A program made the position numbers and the translations under genes. The notes under the pieces are model-generated. The model had not been told where the DNA came from. It did not search any database and was given only the letters and a program-made list of their open reading frames with translations. Below, one piece after another: positions 1-6,749 of a stretch of DNA of 18,410 bases (positions within the stretch are counted from its first letter, which is position 1; the number at the start of each line of letters is the position of its first letter). This DNA is from an uncultured Collinsella sp. (GTDB lineage: Bacteria > Actinomycetota > Coriobacteriia > Coriobacteriales > Coriobacteriaceae). Location of the stretch: contig CABUHO010000032.1 in assembly GCA_902491395.1 (NCBI GenBank), positions 1 to 18,410 on the forward strand. The letters are read 5' to 3'.

Positions 1-317
1 GCCTCCCAACCTCGTTGCGGCGCGGCTGCGCCTATGGCACTTCAACATCATTGTCACAGCCCCGACCCGCGGTCACGAGCGGGGGCTCCTATCTTTTTAG
101 TGCCCTCGGATTGGGTCATAGTGTCTGTCACGTCCAAAACATCGAGGTTAGTGGCCTTCTTTGCGTGCGGAACTCGCGATAAACCTAAGCCGGTGTCCCC
201 GCTCTCCCGGGGCCTGTCGTGGCTTGGTCGTTGCATGCGGCTCGCTTTTCGGAACGGGGCTGACGGATACGTTCCGAAATCTACCACCGTCGCTGTACAG
301 GGTGTCTATAAAGAGCC
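1..317. other. Left-edge intergenic stretch, no gene recognised
   Basis: I see no credible coding region here. Open frames exist on both strands, but their translations are rich in Arg, Pro and Ser, resemble no family I know, and lack a ribosome binding site. The only structure I can point to is a bulged hairpin with a T-run near 57-106, listed separately. The stretch may be the downstream region of a gene lying left of the window. Confidence 0.5.
57..106 (+). terminator. Possible bulged rho-independent terminator
   Basis: AGCCC (57-61) and CCGC pair with GCGG and GGGCT across a small loop, leaving a bulge of about four bases on the left side. TATCTTTTTAG follows directly. This could terminate a plus-strand gene that ends before the window. 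The bulge makes it a weak call. Confidence 0.35.
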
Positions 318-547
318 GTGGCCAAAAAACATCAAATATGAGTACTGATACTCTTTTAGTAGCAGTAATTTTGACCACATTTAAGGTGATTTGACGTGTC
401 GATCGAGCAGATAAGCTGCCGTATCTCCTCAAGTGTTCATTAAAGGAAGACCTTGATGCGAATAAGTCTCATTAAGATCTTCTTTTATTAACGAAAATAA
501 TGTAGCTACAACGGTAACAGTACTCATATTTGCCGTATTTTGGCCAC
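318..547. repeat. Element of about 230 bp with imperfect inverted ends, each carrying an ATG micro-frame
   Basis: The left end (318-358, plus strand) and the right end (547-507, minus strand) share the pattern GTGGCCAAAA, then a variable AC-containing stretch, then CAAATATGAGTACTG, then TAC. Both copies place an ATG at the same point. The left one opens an 18-codon frame (338-394, MSTDTLLVAVILTTFKVI). The right one opens a 32-codon frame (527-429) that begins MSTVTVVATLFSLIKEDL. The frames are convergent and neither has a clear ribosome binding site. The interior is AT-rich compared with the flanks. It could be a MITE-like mobile relic, or a conserved motif present twice. Mobility is inference; the repeat itself is seen directly. 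Confidence 0.6.
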
Positions 548-582
548 AGTCCTTCGGAGAGTCCTCGAAAATAGTCCCGAGC

Positions 583-637
583 CGGCACTTGGGGACGTTC
601 CTATAATGCCGGCACTTAGGAACGTCCCCAAGTGCCG
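583..637. repeat. Perfect 20-bp palindrome with 15-nt loop, REP-like
   Basis: CGGCACTTGGGGACGTTCCT at 583-602 is the exact reverse complement of 618-637, separated by 15 bases. The loop contains another partial copy of the arm start (GCCGGCACTT, 608-617). Extragenic palindromes of this kind are often REP elements mobilised by IS200-like REP-associated transposases (RAYTs). No such transposase gene is present here. There is no T-run after the stem, so it is not a standard terminator. Confidence 0.7.
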
Positions 638-640
638 ACA

Positions 641-714
641 CCGCGTCTGCCTGCGGCGGCCGCGCGCCGCTGCGTCGCTCCGCATCCTTGCGGGTTCGGA
701 TCCCTCCGCTTGGC
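641..714. repeat. GC-rich repeat copy A with tRNA T-arm-like end
   Basis: This stretch matches 774-897 closely: CCGCGTC, then GCCTG, CGGCGGCCGCGC, CGCTGCGTCGC, TCCGCA, CCTTGCGGGTTCG and CCTCCGCTTG occur in the same order in both. Copy A lacks a segment of about 45 bp present in copy B. The end at 690-709 (GCGGGTTCGGATCCCTCCGC) looks like a tRNA T-arm. No complete tRNA can be folded from it. It is probably a non-coding repeat family, perhaps tRNA-derived. Confidence 0.6.
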
Positions 715-758
715 GGCGTTGGCTCGATTTGCTTGACGTGAGGGGCTCTTGGCTGGTG

Positions 759-774
759 TGGGACGGAGGGATTC
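759..774 (-). repeat. 16-nt duplicate of the tRNA-Gln 3' end (att-like)
   Basis: TGGGACGGAGGGATTC at 759-774 is identical to 950-965, which is the 3' acceptor and T-arm part of the tRNA-Gln gene. It lies downstream of the tRNA 3' end in the same orientation. That is the arrangement left by integrases that use tRNA 3' ends as attachment sites. Only about 175 bp separate the two copies and no integrase is present. If it is an attachment scar, the element is gone. A tRNA-derived repeat is the alternative. Confidence 0.45.
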
Positions 775-897
775 CGCGTCCGCCTGGTCGGCGGCCGCGC
801 CCCGCTGCGTCGCTTCGCTCCTTGCGTGCTGCGCTGGAAAACGCTTCGCGTTTCCTCAGCTCCGCACCCTTGCGGGTTCGAATTCCTCCGCTTGCCC
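774..897. repeat. GC-rich repeat copy B with inserted hairpin
   Basis: This is the second copy of the 641-714 repeat, in the same orientation. It carries an extra segment of about 45 bp (roughly 814-860) that contains the near-palindrome GGAAAACGCTTCGCGTTTCC (836-855). It ends in GCGGGTTCGAATTCCTCCGC (872-891), again T-arm-like. Translations across this region give the GGIRTR-type peptides that are typical artefacts of reading tRNA-like DNA, so I do not call a protein. Confidence 0.6.
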
Positions 898-936
898 ACA
901 AGAAAGCGCCCTGGGCCGTTATGGGCTCAGGGCGCT
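898..936 (-). terminator. Rho-independent terminator of tRNA-Gln
   Basis: On the minus strand AGCGCCCTGAGCCC pairs with GGCCCAGGGCGCT across a short loop, a stem of about 13 bp with one wobble. TTTCTTGT follows. The stem starts about ten bases after the tRNA CCA end, so it fits as the end of a short tRNA transcript. Confidence 0.8.
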
Positions 937-945
937 CAGTTTTAA

Positions 946-1020
946 TGGCTGGGACGGAGGGATTCGAACCCCCAACAGCCGGCACCAAAAACCGGAGTTC
1001 TACCGTTGAACTACGTCCCA
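946..1020 (-). tRNA. tRNA-Gln (anticodon TTG)
   Basis: The reverse complement folds as a full cloverleaf. The seven-base acceptor stem TGGGACG pairs perfectly with CGTCCCA. The D-arm is GTTC/GAAC. The anticodon stem CCGGT/GCCGG (one G-U pair) frames the loop TTTTGGT with anticodon TTG. The T-arm contains GGTTCGAATCC. The discriminator base is G and the CCA end is encoded (946-948). An upstream promoter and a downstream terminator fit a single-tRNA transcript. Anticodon TTG reads CAA codons for glutamine. Confidence 0.95.
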
Positions 1021-1051
1021 ATGTGTGGTGTTGCCCAAAAGCAACTCGTTT

Positions 1052-1080
1052 AGTTTACCTAATCTGCGAGGGCATCGCAA
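1052..1080 (-). promoter_or_regulatory. Putative promoter of tRNA-Gln
   Basis: On the minus strand TTGCGA (1080-1075) and TAAACT (1057-1052) are separated by exactly 17 bases, resembling -35 and -10 boxes with four of six matches each. The site overlaps the 3' end of the upstream peptidoglycan-binding gene and lies about 30 bases before the mature tRNA. This is a pattern match only. Confidence 0.4.
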
Positions 1081-1964
1081 ACGCCGTCGAGTAGACGTAC
1101 GGCGAGCGTTTGCGCGTCGCTGGCCGTGAAGGTGCCGTTGTAGCGCGTCATGCCCGTGAGCTCAATGCGAATGCGAGCCGGCTTCTGCTGCGCGGCGACA
1201 TTGGCGGTGCGAATGCGCTGGGCCAGGTTGTGGCACTCGGCGAGGGCAATCGTGGCGCGTGGCGCGGCGTCGGCGGGCAGCTCGTCGCTTGCGATCTCGA
1301 GCACCAGGTCAACGTCGGTTGGGACCTCGGAGTCACAGAGCATCATGCCGCTGTTGTCGGTCGTTGCCGTGGCGATATTCCACATGCGCGACGCAACACT
1401 GCGCGCGATGGGGTCCTCGCCGATAACGGCAATCTGGAAGCGCTCGAGCACGTTGGCGGCGCGAGCAAAACCGATGCGGGACTCGGCTTCGGTGACCGAG
1501 GGCTTGCCCTCCCACACATGGTGCAGGCGGTTGATGTAGGCGTAGGTGTCCTGGAAGGCCATGCCGTCGGCAAACAGGCCGACATTTTCCTGGAACTGCT
1601 GCAGGGCGGCCTCGGTATGCGGACCAAAGTAGCCGTCGTCCTCGCCGCAGGCAAAGCCCAAAACGTTGAGAGCGCGCTGCAGGGCCTGCACATCGGCGCC
1701 ATGGAAATTGGGCATGCGCAGATAGAGGGTGCGGTCGCCCAGCTTATACGAAGCGTCTACAAGGGCGCTCCAACAGGGGATATCGACGGCATGACCGGCA
1801 GCAAGGCCGCTGTCGAGCCTGAAGGTGCTGACGGCCTGCTCGGTGGTGGTGCCAAAGCGCTTGTCGGCAACCTCGGTGTCATCGATTGTATAGCCGAGCT
1901 GCAGAAGGCGGGACTGGACGTCCTCGACGGCTGCTCCCTGCATGCCCGTTGTAATAGGTTCCAT
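1059..1964 (-). CDS. Peptidoglycan-binding repeat protein with unassigned C-terminal domain
   Basis: A 301-residue protein. ATG is at 1964-1962 with AAAGGGG seven bases upstream. Two peptidoglycan-binding type 1 repeats are visible. The first, at about residues 5-62, has GAAVEDVQSRLLQLGY and FGTTTEQAVSTF. The second, at about 85-145, has GADVQALQRALNVLGF and YFGPHTEAALQQFQ. Residues 165-301 form a separate domain I cannot assign. Its end, around IRIELTGMTRYNG and DAQTLAVRLLDGVCDAL, faintly recalls the end of an amidase_3 fold, but no zinc-ligand motif such as DPGHGG is present. I see no signal peptide or membrane segment, so the protein looks cytoplasmic unless it is exported unconventionally. 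Known comparison: the actinobacterial CwlM pseudo-amidase also has two such repeats before an inactive amidase domain. Relation to it is speculative. A lipid-synthesis gene lies upstream on the same strand. Confidence 0.8.
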   Translation of the reverse strand: MEPITTGMQGAAVEDVQSRLLQLGYTIDDTEVADKRFGTTTEQAVSTFRLDSGLAAGHAVDIPCWSALVDASYKLGDRTLYLRMPNFHGADVQALQRALNVLGFACGEDDGYFGPHTEAALQQFQENVGLFADGMAFQDTYAYINRLHHVWEGKPSVTEAESRIGFARAANVLERFQIAVIGEDPIARSVASRMWNIATATTDNSGMMLCDSEVPTDVDLVLEIASDELPADAAPRATIALAECHNLAQRIRTANVAAQQKPARIRIELTGMTRYNGTFTASDAQTLAVRLLDGVCDALAD

Positions 1965-2102
1965 GAACGAACCCCTTTCGGCGTACCATTCGTACTATTT
2001 GAGCGTGTGTCGGATAGACAACGCAAAGGGATGCATAAACATGCACTCAACAGTGTAGCAAGTTGTACCCAAATACGCTGCTGACAGGTTTTATAACCCC
2101 CG

Positions 2103-3128
2103 CTAGTTAAGGCGCTCCACAAAGAAATCTGCCATGGAGAGGAACAGTTCACGTGCATGCGGGTCGAGCGAAACGTCCTCGATGGCCGCTTTGGCCTTGG
2201 CGGTCAGGTCGAGCGCATAAGTGTGGGCGTAATCGATAGAGCCGGTCTCCTGGAAGATCTCCACGGCGCGTGCGAGTTGCGCGGGGTCCTCGGTGCCCGA
2301 GGAAAGGATCGCTTCAATCTCGTCGTGATAGCGCTCATCAGACAGGGCGTGCACGGCAACGAGCGTGCGCTTACCCTCGGTGATGTCGGTGCGGAAGTCC
2401 TTGTTGGCGGCCTCCTTGGTGCCGATCAAGTTGAGCAGGTCGTCTTGAATTTGGAAGGCAAGGCCCGTGTGCAGGCCAAAGGCGCGCAGCGCCTCAATTT
2501 GCTCCTCGCTGCCTCCGCCAATGATGGCTCCGGTGGCAAGCGGCGTGGCTCCGCTGTAGTACGCGGTCTTGTGCGTCGCCATGTCCAGATAATCGTCGAC
2601 CGAGATATCGAAGCGTGCGTCACGGACCCAGCCCAAGTCGAGCGCCTGGCCCTCGATGGTGCGAACGATCATCTCGGTGAGCTCGTGGAGCACGCGCAGT
2701 TTCACGTCGGACTCCAGCGTGGGGTCGTCGAGAACCGTCTTGGTGACCATGGTGAGCGCTAGGTCGCCACAATTGATGGCAAGCCCCGTGCCCTCGGTGA
2801 GGTGCATGCAGGGCTTGCCGCGGCGCAGCTGTCCGTTGTCGGCGATGTCGTCGTGGATGAGTGCGCCCGACTGAAAGTGCTCGATGGCCGCCGCGGCGCT
2901 GCGGGCGCTCTCAAAGCTGCCGCCTACCGCGGTGGCGGCGAGCATGCAGATGAGCGGGCGGTGGCGCTTGCCAGCGTTTGCCGTAAATGCCGAGAGCGGG
3001 GTATACAGGTAGCGCTCGATATCGGCGGAAGTCGCCTGTCCGTCAAAGAACGTGGCCAGATAGTCGTTAATCTGGTCAAAGTGCTGGGTTAAAAAGCTGG
3101 TAAACGGACTGGACACGGGTTCTCGCAT
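2103..3128 (-). CDS. Polyprenyl diphosphate synthase
   Basis: A 341-residue trans-isoprenyl diphosphate synthase, a cytoplasmic enzyme that condenses isopentenyl diphosphate onto an allylic diphosphate to make the chain for undecaprenyl-type carriers or quinones. Family marks include GKRHRP (53-58), the first aspartate-rich motif DDIAD (93-97) followed by LRRGKP, the HKT motif (186-188), and the second motif FQIQDDLLN (225-233) followed by KDFRTDITEGKRTL. The second motif ends in Asn where many members have Asp. The residue five before the first motif is Gly88. A small residue there is compatible with longer products, but product length cannot be read from this. The ATG at 3128-3126 has no clear ribosome binding site. 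A GTG four codons later is an alternative start. The product is 32-37 kDa in either case. Confidence 0.9.
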   Translation of the reverse strand: MREPVSSPFTSFLTQHFDQINDYLATFFDGQATSADIERYLYTPLSAFTANAGKRHRPLICMLAATAVGGSFESARSAAAAIEHFQSGALIHDDIADNGQLRRGKPCMHLTEGTGLAINCGDLALTMVTKTVLDDPTLESDVKLRVLHELTEMIVRTIEGQALDLGWVRDARFDISVDDYLDMATHKTAYYSGATPLATGAIIGGGSEEQIEALRAFGLHTGLAFQIQDDLLNLIGTKEAANKDFRTDITEGKRTLVAVHALSDERYHDEIEAILSSGTEDPAQLARAVEIFQETGSIDYAHTYALDLTAKAKAAIEDVSLDPHARELFLSMADFFVERLN

Positions 3129-3243
3129 TCTTTGATAGGTTGCATCGTTGCATTATGCAGACAACATATTGCCACATTAGGGCGTCGAGCGCGGCGGTTG
3201 AAGACGATTGGTCCATGCGGCCGCAAGTGCGGTAGGGGCTTGG

Positions 3244-5694
3244 CTAGATAAGCCCAAAGTGTTCGAGCGCGGTGACGACGCCGTCGTGGTCGATGCTGTC
3301 GGTGACATAGTCGGCCTTTTCCTTGAGGAAGTCCGGTGCGTTGCCCATGGCGATACCGACATCGACGGCGTTCATCAGCGAGATGTCATTGCTGGCATCA
3401 CCGATGCCATACACCGTTCCATGGTTGGGGTCGAGAGCGTCGAGTACGGACTGGATACCCTCGCGCTTGGTGCATTCGCGAGGCGAAATCTCGGTCACTT
3501 CGAGCTCGAGCTCGTTAAAGCAGAGCAGCGGCTCAAACGCTTGATCCTGAGCGATGCGGTTGGCAAGCGACGTGGACATTAAGATCTTGTAGGCGCTGTA
3601 ATGTTGCAGCTGCGTAATTGCATCGCCCACGGTGCGGGCGTATCCGGGGGCGTCGGGCGCATCGGCACTCATGCGAACGACGCCATTGAGTCCCTCAAAA
3701 CGAATCACTTCGTCCGATTGCTCAAGAATGGGAGCAAGGCGCTGCAGCATGCCGGGCGTCATCGCCAAATCGCGAATCACGTGTCCCTCAAGTTCGACAT
3801 AGCCACCCGCGAGGCAGACGATGCCGGTCCAGGGCAGCTCGAGCAGCTTTGGATGGATGCAGCTCAGCGTGCGCCCTGTGCAGATAAACGCCATATTGCC
3901 CTTGGCGACAAAATCACGGATGGCTTGCGAGACCGCTTCATTGGGATAGGGGGAGAGGTCTCGCTCGCTCTCGGGAAGCTCTTGTGCCACTCGAGGGTCT
4001 TGCCAGGCGAGTGTTCCGTCGATATCGAAGAAGCAGATATCGCCGCGCTTATGGGCTGCGCTGGCGGCAGGGGAGGCCGAGGTGGTGGGCACAAATCCCG
4101 GCTCGAGGCCCATGATCTGGTCAAAATGCTCTTTAACGCGGGGAACGGAGATGCCAATAATCACCTGGGCGGTCTTGCCCGTAATGATGAGGCCCTTGGC
4201 GCCCACCGCGACAAACGACGCATTATCTGCAACGATGGAAGGGTCTACGACCTCGACGCGCAGGCGCGTGGCGCAGTTGGTTGCGCCCACGATATTGCCA
4301 ACGCCACCTAAAAGCTGAATTACCCGCTCAGCGAGGACGTGATCTTGATCGGATTGAATACTGACCTCGCCATTGGGAGATTGCTCTTTGACAAAGCCGC
4401 TTCCCGTTAAACGATCGATTGCCGCGCGATTGGAGGCATGATCCTCGCGGCCCGGCGTCTTAAGGTCATAGACCAAGATGAGTGCTCGAAAACTAACAAA
4501 AAAGATGAGGCTAAAGGCAAGACCGATACCGAGCGCCAAAAGGTAGGAGCCGGCATGCATTCGCATGAGTGGGATGAAGTTGAAGGCCGTCATTTCCATG
4601 AGACCGCCCGAGAAGATGCCGACGATGCCAAAGAAGTTCATGGTCATGGCAAGGCAGGAGGATAGGACGGCGTAGAGCAAAAAGAGTCCAGGATAGGTGA
4701 ACATAAAGAGAAACTCGAGCGGCTCGGTGACACCGCAGACCACCGAGGCGACGATGGCGGGCAAAAGGATGACCTTAAGGCCGGCGCGGCGTTCGGGTTT
4801 GGCGGTGAAATAGAATGCTGCCGCGATGGCGGGAAGGCCAAAGAGCTTACCCCAGCCGGTGGCGGTAAAACCTGCCCAGGGCGCAAGTTCATTTAAAGGG
4901 CGCGTGCTATGGGAGAGAATGGGGAGCAGGTTGGTCCACGTGGCGTAAATACCGTCGTGAATGACCAGATTGTCGTAATAGATGGGCATATAGAGCAGGT
5001 GGTGCAGCCCCATGGGCTCGAGTGCTCGCTCCAAAAACACAAAGATGCCCACGCCGAAGGGGCCGACGCCCGCAAGTGCGTGGCGCAGCGTTTCGGTTAC
5101 AGCGTATGCGAAGGGCACGATGGCGGCCGAGATGGCGGCAAGGGCAAACACGGCAAAAAAGCTGATGAGGTAGACCAGCGAGGAACCCGAGAAGGTGCCG
5201 AGCCAATCGGGAACCTTGGCATCGTAGAAGCGGTCATGGATGGCGACGACGGTTGCCGATACCGCCAGCGGGCCGATAATGCCGGTGTCGAGCGTCTTGA
5301 TGCCGTCGATGACGGTGATACCGCTGGCGGGGGTCAAAGATGATGGGTACTTAAGCCCAAGGTTGTCTCCGCTCAGCTTAATGATCTCGCTCAAAAAGAA
5401 GCAATAGGCAAAATAGGCCACGAGTGCCTCGAGGCAGCAGCGTGCCGGTTGCTTTTGGGCAAGACCGATAGGCAGCGCTACGGCAAAAAGGAGCGGGAGA
5501 CGTTTAAAGACCGTCCACGAGCCGCGCTGGATGATGGTCCAGAAAACGTACCAAGGGGTTCCGTATACGGCGAGGTCACCGACGATGTCTACGGTCGTGG
5601 CGAGGGCGGAGATGCCGACCATGAGGCCTGATATAGAAAACAGCATGGCGGGCGCGAACATGGCTCCGCCAAAACGTTGGATTTTCTGCAGCAT
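3244..5694 (-). CDS. PTS EIIC-EIIB permease fused to HAD (Cof-type) phosphatase
   Basis: An 816-residue three-part protein. Residues 1-415 form a glucose/maltose-family EIIC membrane domain, with an MLQKIQRFGGAMFAPA start, many hydrophobic spans and the GVTEPLEFLFMF signature (321-332). Residues 453-530 form EIIB with phosphorylation Cys474 in ATNCATRLRV. After an Ala/Ser linker, residues 550-816 form a HAD hydrolase with all its motifs: DIDGT (nucleophile Asp557, Asp559), ICTGRT (604-609), Lys743 and GIGDASNDISLM (Asp766, Asp770). There is no EIIA, so one must act in trans. The start is the ATG preceded by GGAAGG at six bases; a TTG 12 codons upstream is less likely. A GntR gene is divergent and an operator overlaps the predicted promoter. 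No phospho-glycosidase is nearby. Inference: the permease imports and phosphorylates an alpha-glucoside, and the HAD domain removes the phosphate. The sugar is not proven. Confidence 0.92.
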   Translation of the reverse strand: MLQKIQRFGGAMFAPAMLFSISGLMVGISALATTVDIVGDLAVYGTPWYVFWTIIQRGSWTVFKRLPLLFAVALPIGLAQKQPARCCLEALVAYFAYCFFLSEIIKLSGDNLGLKYPSSLTPASGITVIDGIKTLDTGIIGPLAVSATVVAIHDRFYDAKVPDWLGTFSGSSLVYLISFFAVFALAAISAAIVPFAYAVTETLRHALAGVGPFGVGIFVFLERALEPMGLHHLLYMPIYYDNLVIHDGIYATWTNLLPILSHSTRPLNELAPWAGFTATGWGKLFGLPAIAAAFYFTAKPERRAGLKVILLPAIVASVVCGVTEPLEFLFMFTYPGLFLLYAVLSSCLAMTMNFFGIVGIFSGGLMEMTAFNFIPLMRMHAGSYLLALGIGLAFSLIFFVSFRALILVYDLKTPGREDHASNRAAIDRLTGSGFVKEQSPNGEVSIQSDQDHVLAERVIQLLGGVGNIVGATNCATRLRVEVVDPSIVADNASFVAVGAKGLIITGKTAQVIIGISVPRVKEHFDQIMGLEPGFVPTTSASPAASAAHKRGDICFFDIDGTLAWQDPRVAQELPESERDLSPYPNEAVSQAIRDFVAKGNMAFICTGRTLSCIHPKLLELPWTGIVCLAGGYVELEGHVIRDLAMTPGMLQRLAPILEQSDEVIRFEGLNGVVRMSADAPDAPGYARTVGDAITQLQHYSAYKILMSTSLANRIAQDQAFEPLLCFNELELEVTEISPRECTKREGIQSVLDALDPNHGTVYGIGDASNDISLMNAVDVGIAMGNAPDFLKEKADYVTDSIDHDGVVTALEHFGLI

Positions 5695-5732
5695 AATATG
5701 CCTTCCGGATGCAACATGCTGTGCGAGCAAGA

Positions 5733-5744
5733 ACGTTTAAACAA
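5733..5744. promoter_or_regulatory. Predicted GntR/TreR operator 1, at the PTS promoter
   Basis: ACGTTTAAACAA contains GTTTAAAC (5735-5742), which fits the HutC-subfamily core GTNTANAC. It lies just downstream of a minus-strand -10 candidate TACAAT (5757-5752), about where transcription of the PTS gene would start. That is a classical repressor position. A second palindrome, ACAATGA-2-TCATTGT (5741-5756), overlaps its edge and the -10 box. Confidence 0.6.
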
Positions 5745-5854
5745 TGAACTCATTGTAGAGGACTGGCTGCTTGCCGCATTGACGGTTTTGATTCGGTCCG
5801 ATTTGGGTTTCGGGGGAACCGTCGACGGTAAATAATCCGTACTTTACCGATAAT

Positions 5855-5866
5855 CGGTTTAAACAA
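5855..5866. promoter_or_regulatory. Predicted GntR/TreR operator 2, at the regulator promoter
   Basis: CGGTTTAAACAA contains GTTTAAAC (5857-5864). It occupies the expected -35 region of a plus-strand promoter whose extended -10 is TGCTATCGT (5877-5885), upstream of the GntR gene. This suggests autoregulation. Confidence 0.55.
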
Positions 5867-5918
5867 CTTTAAGAAATGCTATCGTGCCTAGCCATACATA
5901 TTCATTAGAGGTGAAGTC

Positions 5919-6638
5919 ATGCCAAAAGCGATTTACGAAGGAATCTACCGCGAGATCCGTTCGCGCATCATTAACGGGACCTATGCGTTTCAGGAGATGC
6001 TGCCAACCGAAGCCGAGCTGACCGCGGAGTTTGGCTGCACGCGCAATACCGTTCGACGCGCCTTGAGCATGCTGGCCGACCAGATGTTTGTGCAGCCCAT
6101 ACACGGCAAGGGCGTGCGCGTTATTTGGCTTAAGGGCGAAACCGACATGTTGGGCGCACTTGAAGAGGTTGAGTCGTTTGGCGAGTTCGCAAAACGCAAC
6201 AATGCCGTCGCATCGACCGAGGTCAAGTCTTTTGAACATTTGATTTGCACTGAGCAACTCTCTCGTCGCCTGGGCTTTAAGGTGGGCGAGGAGCTGATTC
6301 GCGTCGTGCGTGTCCGAAGCCTCAACGGCAGCGCGCGCCAGGTGGACCATGGCTACTTTTTGGCGTCGATCGCCAAGGGCCTGACCCCCGAGATTGCGGC
6401 AAGCTCTATCTACGACTATCTGGAGCACAAGCGTGGCGTCAAAGTGATGGCGAGCCGCCGTACGGTGAGCGTCGAGCTTGCCAACGATGAGGACTGCAGC
6501 TACTTGGACCTTGGCAAGTACAACTGCGTCGCCGTTATGGAGAGCCAGTCGTACACCTCGGACGGCATCTTGTTCGAGGTCACGCATGCCCGCACACATC
6601 CTGAGATCTTCCATTACCGCGTCAATTCCAAGCGATAG
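5919..6638 (+). CDS. GntR-family regulator, HutC/UTRA type, TreR-like
   Basis: A 239-residue transcription regulator. The N-terminal winged helix (about 5-70) has the family pattern AIYEGIYREIRSRIINGTY, LPTEAELTAEFGCTRNTVRRAL and the wing HGKGVRV. Residues 90-235 form a UTRA effector domain with VVRVRSLNG, SSIYDYLE and VMESQSYTSDGILFE near the end. The ATG follows GAGGTG at about six bases. It is divergent from the PTS fusion gene and sits upstream of the ABC operon, separated from it by a strong terminator. TreR-like members sense sugar phosphates such as trehalose-6-phosphate, so the product of the neighbouring PTS is the natural effector candidate. Five palindromes of the matching operator type occur in the window, one at its own promoter. 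The effector sugar is unknown. Confidence 0.9.
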   Translation: MPKAIYEGIYREIRSRIINGTYAFQEMLPTEAELTAEFGCTRNTVRRALSMLADQMFVQPIHGKGVRVIWLKGETDMLGALEEVESFGEFAKRNNAVASTEVKSFEHLICTEQLSRRLGFKVGEELIRVVRVRSLNGSARQVDHGYFLASIAKGLTPEIAASSIYDYLEHKRGVKVMASRRTVSVELANDEDCSYLDLGKYNCVAVMESQSYTSDGILFEVTHARTHPEIFHYRVNSKR

Positions 6639-6676
6639 CCGGTTAGCTCGCAGCCTGACGAGACTCATGCCCTCAA

Positions 6677-6731
6677 AGAGAAAACGCCCGGTCAAACCGA
6701 CGATGCATCGGCTTGACCGGGCGTTTTCTCT
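6677..6731. terminator. Strong terminator after the GntR gene, potentially bidirectional
   Basis: A perfect 19-bp inverted repeat (6677-6695 with 6713-6731) has the core CGCCCGGTCAA and an additional inner CCGA/TCGG pairing. The T-rich TTTTCTCT side lies within the stem on the plus strand, and the mirror arrangement exists on the minus strand. It separates the regulator from the ABC operon. Confidence 0.85.
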
Positions 6732-6749
6732 GCATTCGATAACAAATAA

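Noticed and set aside
34..348. Plus-strand frame of 104 codons at the left edge
   Set aside because: The composition is unlike the neighbouring proteins, there is no binding site, and it runs through the possible terminator at 57-106 and into the inverted-repeat element.
429..1021. Minus-strand frames with repeated GGIRTRK and RSGARPP peptides
   Set aside because: GGIRT-type peptides come from translating tRNA 3' ends and tRNA-like repeats. The frames overlap the tRNA gene and the GC repeats and have no ribosome binding site.
5695..5730. TTG start extending the PTS fusion by 12 residues
   Set aside because: The ATG at 5694 has GGAAGG at ideal spacing and gives the standard EIIC N-terminus.
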